Positions 58,353-64,000 of a DNA stretch of 64,000 bases are shown one piece after another. Source of the stretch: CBDCKN01 sp965219035 (GTDB lineage Bacteria; Gemmatimonadota; Gemmatimonadetes; Longimicrobiales; Gaopeijiaceae); the NCBI GenBank assembly GCA_965219035.1, contig CBDCMR010000004.1, positions 682,001-746,000 of the forward strand, written 5' to 3'. A program made the position numbers and the translations under genes. Position 1 is the stretch's first letter, and every line of letters begins with the position of its first letter. The notes under the pieces were generated by a model. The model was not told the origin of the DNA and did not search any database. It saw only the letters and a program-made list of their open reading frames with translations.

Positions 58353-60488
58353 ATGGCTGAACAAGACCCGCTTCGCACGCCGAACGACGGATCTCCAATG
58401 AGCCGGTTCTCAAGGACCGGTGCCTTCTGGCTGCTCCTCGTCCTCATGACGGCTCTCGCCTTCCAGTTCATGCGGGGGCAGAACGACGTGGCCCTCGAGT
58501 TCACGTACACGGAATTCAAGGCGCAGCTCGACGCGGACAACATTCTCGAGGTTACGGTCGTCGAGAGCCGCCTGATCGAGGGAGAGCTGCGGGCGCCGCG
58601 GATCGAAGAAGGCCGAGAGTTCCAGAAGTTCACAGTGATGCTCCCGGGCGAGATCACTCCCGATCTCCTCGCCGACCTGGAGCAGCACGAGATCGAGATC
58701 TCGGGTAAGCTGGAGACACGCGGTTGGGGGACCCTCCTACTGGGGGTGTTGCCCTGGCTGCTCTTCATCGCGTTTTGGATCTGGATCTTCCGCACCATGC
58801 AGGGTGGGGGAAACAGGGCGTTCCAGTTCGGACGCTCCAAGGCGAAGCTACTCGCGCCGGACACGCCCACGGGCACCTTCGCAGACATCGCCGGGGCGGA
58901 CGAAGCGAAGGAAGAGCTCGAGGAGATCATCGAGTTCCTCAAGGACCCGCAGAGGTTCTCGCGCCTCGGTGGCCGGCTGCCCAAGGGTGTCCTGCTCGTG
59001 GGTCCTCCGGGCACCGGAAAGACGCTGTTGGCCCGCGCCGTGGCGGGAGAGGCCGCGAGACCGTTCTTCCAGATGTCCGGGTCCGACTTCGTCGAGATGT
59101 TCGTCGGTGTGGGAGCGTCCCGGGTCCGTGACCTGTTCGAGCAGGGCAAAGCCCACGCCCCCTGCATCATCTTCATCGACGAGATCGACGCGGTGGGACG
59201 ACATCGTGGAGCCGGCCTGGGAGGCGGGCACGACGAGCGCGAGCAGACCCTCAACGCCCTCCTGGTCGAGATGGACGGCTTCGAGGCCAACGAGGGCGTG
59301 ATCCTGCTGGCGGCGACCAATCGACCCGACGTTCTGGACCCAGCCCTCCTTCGGCCCGGCCGTTTCGACCGCCAGGTCGTAGTGGACCTCCCGGACATCA
59401 GGGGCAGAGAAGGGATCCTTCGGGTCCACGCCAAGAAGCTACCGCTGACCGGAGACGTGGAGCTCAAGTCCGTGGCCAAGGGCACTCCGGGTCTCAGCGG
59501 CGCGGATCTGGCCAACATCTGTAACGAGGCGGCCCTCCTGGCTGCTCGCGACGGCAGCAACAAGGTGAGCAACGCCCACTTCGAAGAGGCGAAGGACAAG
59601 GTCATGCTCGGGGCCGAGCGGCGCAGCATGGTGCTCACGGAGTCGGAGCGGAGGCTCACGGCATACCACGAGGCGGGCCACGCCGTTGTCGGCCTCCGTC
59701 TGCCCGGCATGGACCCGGTCCACAAGATCACCATCGTGCCTCGTGGGCGGGCCCTCGGCATCACCGCGAGCCTGCCGGAGGAAGACCGCCACTCGTATAC
59801 GAAGGAGTGGCTCCAGGGGCAGCTGTGCATGCTCTTCGGGGGGCGTGTCGCCGAGGAGATGGTCTTCGGGCCCGACCAGATCACCACGGGAGCGGGCAAC
59901 GACATCGAGAGGGCCACGGCCATGGCCCGCCAGATGGTGACCCGCTTCGGCATGTCCGACCTCATCGGTCTCATGGCCATCGGGCAGGCGGATCAGGAGG
60001 TCTTCCTGGGCCGTGACCTGATCCAGCGCCGGGAGGTGTCGGAGCACACGGCCCAACAGGTCGATCAGGAGATCAAGCGCGTGCTTGACGAAGCCCACGA
60101 AAGCGCTCGGGCGCTGGTCGCCGAGCACCGGGATCTGTTGGAGGAACTGGCCCAGGCGCTCCTGGACCGGGAGACGCTGGATGCCGCCGAGATCGCGGCT
60201 TTGGACGCCGGCGGGGAGTTCCCGTCCCTGGCGACCCCCGAGGACGACGAGGAGGGCGAGGGAGCGGCCTCTTCATCCGACGCCACCGACGATTCTCTCG
60301 TCAAGGAGGCCGCGGCGGAGGACACTGCCGTCGAGGAGGGCGCGGCGAAGGACACTGCCGTCGAGAAAGGCACGGCGGAGGACACTGCCGTCGAGGACTC
60401 GAGCGCCGAGGAGTCGAGCCCCGACACCGTACGCACCCCCGCGGTCCGGCTCCGTGCCGAGGATCCGGAGGCAGGCGCCTCCAGATAG
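58353..60488 (+). CDS. ftsH: ATP-dependent zinc metalloprotease FtsH
   Basis: A 711-residue membrane protease. Two transmembrane segments (about 24-38 and 127-146) flank a small periplasmic domain. The AAA module has Walker A GPPGTGKT at 217-224, Walker B CIIFIDEIDAVG and the second region of homology NRPDVLDPALLRPGRFDRQ. The zinc site HEAGH is at 439-443. It degrades membrane and misfolded proteins. The last 80 residues form an unusual acidic tail with three 30-bp repeats (DTAVE...), longer than in typical FtsH. All catalytic parts are intact. Confidence 0.97.
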   Translation: MAEQDPLRTPNDGSPMSRFSRTGAFWLLLVLMTALAFQFMRGQNDVALEFTYTEFKAQLDADNILEVTVVESRLIEGELRAPRIEEGREFQKFTVMLPGEITPDLLADLEQHEIEISGKLETRGWGTLLLGVLPWLLFIAFWIWIFRTMQGGGNRAFQFGRSKAKLLAPDTPTGTFADIAGADEAKEELEEIIEFLKDPQRFSRLGGRLPKGVLLVGPPGTGKTLLARAVAGEAARPFFQMSGSDFVEMFVGVGASRVRDLFEQGKAHAPCIIFIDEIDAVGRHRGAGLGGGHDEREQTLNALLVEMDGFEANEGVILLAATNRPDVLDPALLRPGRFDRQVVVDLPDIRGREGILRVHAKKLPLTGDVELKSVAKGTPGLSGADLANICNEAALLAARDGSNKVSNAHFEEAKDKVMLGAERRSMVLTESERRLTAYHEAGHAVVGLRLPGMDPVHKITIVPRGRALGITASLPEEDRHSYTKEWLQGQLCMLFGGRVAEEMVFGPDQITTGAGNDIERATAMARQMVTRFGMSDLIGLMAIGQADQEVFLGRDLIQRREVSEHTAQQVDQEIKRVLDEAHESARALVAEHRDLLEELAQALLDRETLDAAEIAALDAGGEFPSLATPEDDEEGEGAASSSDATDDSLVKEAAAEDTAVEEGAAKDTAVEKGTAEDTAVEDSSAEESSPDTVRTPAVRLRAEDPEAGASR
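60311..60400 (+). repeat. Three 30-bp tandem repeats in the ftsH tail
   Basis: GACACTGCCGTCGAG recurs at 60321, 60351 and 60381 with a 30-base period. The repeat encodes a ten-residue acidic unit. Confidence 0.85.
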
Positions 60489-60498
60489 CTGATCCAAA

Positions 60499-61296
60499 GT
60501 GTCCCGACTCTGGAATCAGCTGCAGTTCTTCCTTCCGGGGCCGCTCGACCTCCTCCAGATCCTCATCGTCGCGTTTCTGCTCTACAGGATTCTGCTGATC
60601 ATCCAGCGAACCCGGGCGATGCAGATCCTTCTAGGACTGCTCGTCCTGGCTGCAGCGTATCTCGTCTCCCAGGTCCTCCGGCTGACCCTGATCGAGTACA
60701 TCCTGGAGTCGGTCTTCAGTTACGGGGTCATTGCGGCTCTCGTCGTGTTCCAGCCCGAGCTGAGGACCGCCTTGAGCCGTCTCGGCCGGAGTCGCCTGGT
60801 CCGCATGGTCAATCCGATGCAGGAAAGCCAGCTGATCGACGAGATCGTCCACGGTGTCGAAGAGCTCTCTCGCAGGAAGATGGGTGCCATCATCGCCATC
60901 GAGCAGGAGGTCGGCCTCGACGAATACGGTCATACCGGTAGCCGGGAGAGGGTCCGCGTTTCATCCGAGATGCTTCAGACGATCTTCACGCCCGGGAGTC
61001 CCCTGCACGACGGAGCGGTGATAGTGGTGGGAGACGAGATACGGGCAGCCGGTGCGATCCTTCCTCTGACCCAGTACGCGGTCGCCGACAAGTCCCTGGG
61101 TACCCGCCACCGTGCGGCCATCGGCCTCAGTGAGGAGACCGACGCTCTGGTCGTAGTGGTCAGCGAGGAGACCGCCCGTGTATCGGTGGCGCAGCACGGC
61201 CGGCTGGAGCGGGATGTGGAAACGGCGCGACTCAGGGAGATCCTCGGTGGTACGTTACGCGAACGCCCGGCGGCCCTGGCCCCAACCCTCGCGTGA
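60499..61296 (+). CDS. cdaA: Diadenylate cyclase CdaA
   Basis: A 265-residue protein from GTG 60499. Three N-terminal transmembrane helices (about 15-85) are followed by a DisA_N/DAC domain. The signature DGA is at 171-173 (SPLHDGAVIV) and RHR at 203-205 (GTRHRAAIG), both needed to condense two ATP into c-di-AMP. No CdaR/GlmM partner follows here, in contrast to Firmicutes. It is placed ten bases after ftsH and probably shares its transcript. Confidence 0.95.
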   Translation: MSRLWNQLQFFLPGPLDLLQILIVAFLLYRILLIIQRTRAMQILLGLLVLAAAYLVSQVLRLTLIEYILESVFSYGVIAALVVFQPELRTALSRLGRSRLVRMVNPMQESQLIDEIVHGVEELSRRKMGAIIAIEQEVGLDEYGHTGSRERVRVSSEMLQTIFTPGSPLHDGAVIVVGDEIRAAGAILPLTQYAVADKSLGTRHRAAIGLSEETDALVVVVSEETARVSVAQHGRLERDVETARLREILGGTLRERPAALAPTLA

Positions 61297-61458
61297 CGGT
61301 GCTTGCCAACCTGGCCTGAAAGCCCAAATACTTTGATGTCGTATGACCTGGCAGATGGTCTAGGAATTTTCGGGACGGCGCACTAGATTGGCGCGTCTTC
61401 ACGCAAATGACCGTCGGCAGGCCGGCGGTACCGGGACCGTTGCACAAAGGAGCGTCGC
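61297..61458. other. Intergenic region upstream of the ExbB module
   Basis: No gene is seen. It presumably holds the promoter of the exbB-exbD-exbD-tonB operon. AAGGAG lies eight bases before the TTG start at 61459. Confidence 0.4.
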
Positions 61459-62208
61459 TTGGACGCAAGTCAATACCATCTTTTGTCGCTGTTCTCCGAT
61501 GGCGGCCTGATGATGTATCCGCTGGTGCTCTGCTCGCTCATCGCACTTGGTGTGATAATTGCGAAGGCGTGGACCCTCTGGGTTGCCCACAGCAGCACCC
61601 AAGCCGTTCTCGCCGAGGTCGACGAGGCTGCTCGCGAGGGTCGGCTCGATGAGGCGCTCGAGCTGGCGGCCGCCCGACCGGGACCGGCTGCCGCCATCCT
61701 CGTGGCGGGATTGCGAAGAATCAAGGCCGAGGAAATCGAGCTAAATGATATGGAGCAAGCCATCAAGACCACGGGGACCATCGAGTTGGGCTTCCTCGAG
61801 CGGGGACTCGTGATTCTGGCTACCGTGGCCAACGTCGCTCCCCTCATGGGCTTCTTAGGTACCGTGGTCGGGATGGTCCTGGCCTTCGGGGCCATCGAGG
61901 CGGCCGGTGACGTAGATCCGACGCTGGTAGCGGGCGGGATCAAGGTCGCGCTGCTGACCACGGCGACGGGCCTCCTGATCGCGATTCCCGTCAACATCGG
62001 CTACAATTTCTTCGTCTCCCGCATCGACGCGCTGATCATCGACATGGAGCAGGGAGCGCAGAAGGTCCTCGATCTGGCTTGGGATCTCTCGAGTGATTTG
62101 AGGGCCGCCCCGGTTGGTTTCGCTCCAGCCGCCGAGCGATCCGCGTTCACCCCACAACCCGGGGACGAAGGCACAGGATCCGGGGACTCCGGGCCCGCAG
62201 AGGACTAG
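61459..62208 (+). CDS. MotA/TolQ/ExbB proton-channel protein
   Basis: A 249-residue protein from TTG 61459. It has three transmembrane helices (about 15-38, 115-137, 160-185). The second and third carry the conserved ERGLVILATVANVAPLMGFLGTVVGMVLAF and VALLTTATGLLIAIPVNIGYNFF. It is the pentameric proton channel partner of the two ExbD-type proteins encoded next and energises TonB-dependent uptake or TolA-like envelope processes. The C-terminal tail of about 35 residues is Gly/Ser/Pro-rich. Confidence 0.93.
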   Translation: MDASQYHLLSLFSDGGLMMYPLVLCSLIALGVIIAKAWTLWVAHSSTQAVLAEVDEAAREGRLDEALELAAARPGPAAAILVAGLRRIKAEEIELNDMEQAIKTTGTIELGFLERGLVILATVANVAPLMGFLGTVVGMVLAFGAIEAAGDVDPTLVAGGIKVALLTTATGLLIAIPVNIGYNFFVSRIDALIIDMEQGAQKVLDLAWDLSSDLRAAPVGFAPAAERSAFTPQPGDEGTGSGDSGPAED

Positions 62209-62262
62209 AGGAACCTTTCCGTCGCACCGCCGGTAGCTGAGCACACATACGAGGGCTGAAGA

Positions 62263-62688
62263 ATGGCCGTTCTCAAGAACAAGAAGTCGAAGGTCAGCGA
62301 CGAGGTCCCCTCTGCGTCGATGGCGGACATCGCGTTCCTGCTCCTGATCTTCTTCCTGGTGACCACGACCTTCCCGAAGGACAAGGGCCTCGCCATCGTT
62401 CTTCCGGAGCAGTCTGAAGAGATCGAGGTCAGCCAGAAGAACATCCTCCACATCATCATTCAGGCGAACGGAATCGTCGACCTGAAACGCGGTGAGAGCC
62501 CGCAGATCCAGCAGGTCTCACCCAACGACCTCGAAGGGATCTGGCGCCAGGAAGTCGCGGAGAACGCCAACCTCATCGCCGCCGTGAAGACGCATCCCGA
62601 CGCATCGTACAAGTTCATGGTCGATGTGCTGGACGCGCTTCACACCGCCGGTGCCGAGCGTGTCTCCCTACAGCTCCTGGAGGGCTAG
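62263..62688 (+). CDS. ExbD/TolR-family protein (first copy)
   Basis: A 141-residue protein with one membrane helix (about 22-42). The segment reads SASMADIAFLLLIFFLVTTTF and includes the Asp26 that carries protons in ExbD. The periplasmic part ends with a KFMVDVLDALHTAGAERVSLQ fold. It forms the channel dimer with the upstream ExbB-type protein. It is five bases upstream of a second ExbD gene. Confidence 0.93.
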   Translation: MAVLKNKKSKVSDEVPSASMADIAFLLLIFFLVTTTFPKDKGLAIVLPEQSEEIEVSQKNILHIIIQANGIVDLKRGESPQIQQVSPNDLEGIWRQEVAENANLIAAVKTHPDASYKFMVDVLDALHTAGAERVSLQLLEG

Positions 62689-62693
62689 CGACA

Positions 62694-63140
62694 ATGGCGC
62701 TCCAAGGCGGATTCAAGCGTAAGTCGCAGGCGTCGTCGAACGTTCCCAACTCGTCGATGGCTGACATCGCATTCTTGCTTCTCATCTTCTTCATGGTGAC
62801 GACGGTCTTCCAGAGGGATCGGAACCGGTCCATCGTCTGGCCGGTGGCCGAGGCCACGGAGAGGATCGACGAGAAGCTGAAGAACATCCTCAACATCTGG
62901 GTTGAACGGGACGGAAGCGTTTTCATCAACGACCGTCCGTTCGACATAGAGGACATTGCCGCTACTGTAGGCCCCCTATACGTAGCGTCGGACCGAGCCC
63001 TGGTGATCTCCATTCGAGGAGATCGGGAGGTCCCCTACCTGACCATTGACCAGATCCAGAAACAATTGGTAGCCGCGGGAGTTGTCCGCGTGGTATTCGC
63101 CACGGCACTCGAGCAGCGCATGACGAGGGAGAGACGATGA
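62694..63140 (+). CDS. ExbD/TolR-family protein (second copy)
   Basis: A 148-residue protein with the same design: NSSMADIAFLLLIFFMVTTVF with the proton-carrying Asp, then a periplasmic domain with ILNIWVERDGSVFINDRPF. It is clearly related to, but distinct from, the preceding copy. A pair of ExbD proteins after one ExbB is frequent in Bacteroidetes and Gemmatimonadota. It overlaps the tonB gene by four bases. Confidence 0.93.
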   Translation: MALQGGFKRKSQASSNVPNSSMADIAFLLLIFFMVTTVFQRDRNRSIVWPVAEATERIDEKLKNILNIWVERDGSVFINDRPFDIEDIAATVGPLYVASDRALVISIRGDREVPYLTIDQIQKQLVAAGVVRVVFATALEQRMTRERR

Positions 63141-63823
63141 ACGCTCAGGCTGTACCGGCCGAGTTTGGGGCCGGCAGGCTCGAGACTGAGAACGATCGAT
63201 TCAAGCGATCTTTCAGGTCGTGGTTCTGGGGGTCGATGATCGCCGCCACGGTGGTCCACTTCCTGGCCTTCCAGTTCTGGCCCACGCTCACGGCCGACGA
63301 CACGTCGTTCACCAGTGAGGAGCTCGAGACCATCGAGCTTCCGCCGGAGATCGAGATTCCGCCTCCGCCCGAGAGGATCGCACGCCCGGCGACGCCCGTG
63401 ATCGCGACCACCGAAATCGACGAGGACATCACGATCGCGCCGACGACGTTCGAGGAAAACCCGGTTGAGAACATGCCGCCGCCGCCTACCGATCGGCCCA
63501 CGGACATCTCGGCTGCACCAGTCTTCACGCCCATGACTGTGAGGCCGGAGATCAAGAACCGGCGTGAGGTGGTCCAGGCCATGACGCGTGCCTATCCACC
63601 GATCCTTCGTGACGCCGGTATCGGGGGGCGGACCTTGGTCTGGTTCTTCATCTCCGAAGAGGGCCGGGTCCTGGACAAGCGCATCGCCAATAGCTCGGGT
63701 CACGAGCAGCTCGACGAGGCGGCCCTGGAGGTTGCGGGCATCTACGAGTTCACGCCCGCTCTGAACCGCGACAAGGTGGTCAAGGTCTGGGTCCAAATTC
63801 CCATTACCTTCGAGGTCCGTTAG
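63137..63823 (+). CDS. tonB: TonB-family energy transducer
   Basis: A 228-residue protein from ATG 63137. A cytoplasmic start of about 30 residues leads to one transmembrane helix (WFWGSMIAATVVHFLAFQFW, about 30-49), then a periplasmic Pro/Glu-rich linker (PPEIEIPPPPERIARPATP). The C-terminal TonB domain reads YPPILRDAGIGGRTLVWFFISEEGRVLDKRIANSSGHEQLDEAALEVAGIYEFTPALNRDKVVKVWVQIPITF. It passes proton-motive energy to outer-membrane receptors. The operon is closed by the terminator at 63851. Confidence 0.94.
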   Translation: MNAQAVPAEFGAGRLETENDRFKRSFRSWFWGSMIAATVVHFLAFQFWPTLTADDTSFTSEELETIELPPEIEIPPPPERIARPATPVIATTEIDEDITIAPTTFEENPVENMPPPPTDRPTDISAAPVFTPMTVRPEIKNRREVVQAMTRAYPPILRDAGIGGRTLVWFFISEEGRVLDKRIANSSGHEQLDEAALEVAGIYEFTPALNRDKVVKVWVQIPITFEVR

Positions 63824-63850
63824 CGGCCGGGCTCGAGGGTTCCGAATTGT

Positions 63851-63885
63851 GACCCCGCCGGCGTGGCCGGCGGGGTCCTTTTTTT
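63851..63885 (+). terminator. Strong intrinsic terminator after tonB
   Basis: A perfect 12-bp stem GACCCCGCCGGC-gtg-GCCGGCGGGGTC with a three-base loop is followed by C and seven T. It ends the ExbB-ExbD-ExbD-TonB transcript. Confidence 0.97.
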
Positions 63886-63918
63886 GACCGGTACCGTCTC
63901 CTAAAGCGATACGATAGA

Positions 63919-64000
63919 ATGATCACGCCCATGTACGAGGCACGGCTCGAACGTTCCGTCGAGGAGATCCGGGAGAGGGTCGTCCGAGCGGCGGAACGGA
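63919..64000 (+). CDS. Start of an unidentified gene (partial)
   Basis: ATG 63919 (or ATG 63931 in the same frame) opens MITPMYEARLERSVEEIRERVVRAAER and runs off the right edge. The charged, helical start is reminiscent of PhoU-type proteins but far too short for an assignment. It starts 34 bases after the terminator, so it belongs to a new transcript. Confidence 0.4.
   Translation, partial: MITPMYEARLERSVEEIRERVVRAAER

Noticed and set aside
1..64000. CRISPR array
   Set aside because: No series of regularly spaced direct repeats was seen anywhere in the window.

Overview
The window is a GC-rich bacterial chromosome segment, mostly densely packed housekeeping genes. Lipoproteins with Cys-Ser-Asp after the signal, an ExbB-ExbD-ExbD-TonB cluster, many GTG/TTG starts and GTGA/ATGA overlaps, and a periplasmic PQQ-type enzyme suggest a Gram-negative aerobe. 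The overall style resembles Gemmatimonadota; this is an inference from gene content, as no 16S gene is present.

Region by region. 1-4.8 kb: UMF1-type MFS transporter (cut by the window edge), a small helical-domain protein, two secreted hydrolases and a DUF1207 outer-membrane protein. 5-9.5 kb: a DUF3810-like zincin, then cstA, a cory-CC-star protein and an ArsA-type ATPase in one array, followed by the C-terminal stump of a TRAP permease. 9.8-14.3 kb: metallo-beta-lactamase, DUF6174 lipoprotein, DUF3267 membrane zincin, a nucleotidyltransferase-like remnant and a B12/radical-SAM enzyme, ending at a truncated methyltransferase. 14.5-19.15 kb: a mobile island with a P4-type integrase, an AlpA-type regulator, an IS481 3' stump and one cargo gene (16239-16940) flanked on both sides by matching, complex palindromic elements.

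19.2-47.6 kb is the core. It holds a frameshifted yqeY, mutS2, dnaG, a zinc-ribbon coiled-coil protein and recJ-rsmD-coaD-pta. Next come an RsbV/RsbW/RsbU-like partner-switching module, rsmA, rex with a perfect Rex operator, and a DEDDh exonuclease that lacks its first catalytic Asp. A beta-oxidation/amino-acid set follows (thiolase, 3-hydroxyacyl-CoA dehydrogenase, acyl-CoA dehydrogenase, leucine dehydrogenase, glyA). The stretch ends with nnr-thiL-plsC-eno-ftsB, a slipin and tRNA-Met.

47.7-53.2 kb, directly 3' of tRNA-Met, is a decayed accessory stretch. A complete IS481-family element splits a lipoprotein gene, and a PQQ-type propeller gene is fused head-to-head with a YVTN-propeller remnant. 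53.2-64 kb returns to the core: a Tat-exported metallo-beta-lactamase with an apparently lost start codon, SDR, glycerophosphodiesterase, tilS-hpt-ftsH-cdaA, and the proton-driven ExbB/ExbD/TonB module closed by a strong terminator. A further gene starts at the right edge.

For novelty, the best candidates are the palindrome-flanked cargo gene of the integrase island and the cstA / cory-CC-star / ArsA array. Several broken genes also deserve checking against reads before biological interpretation.
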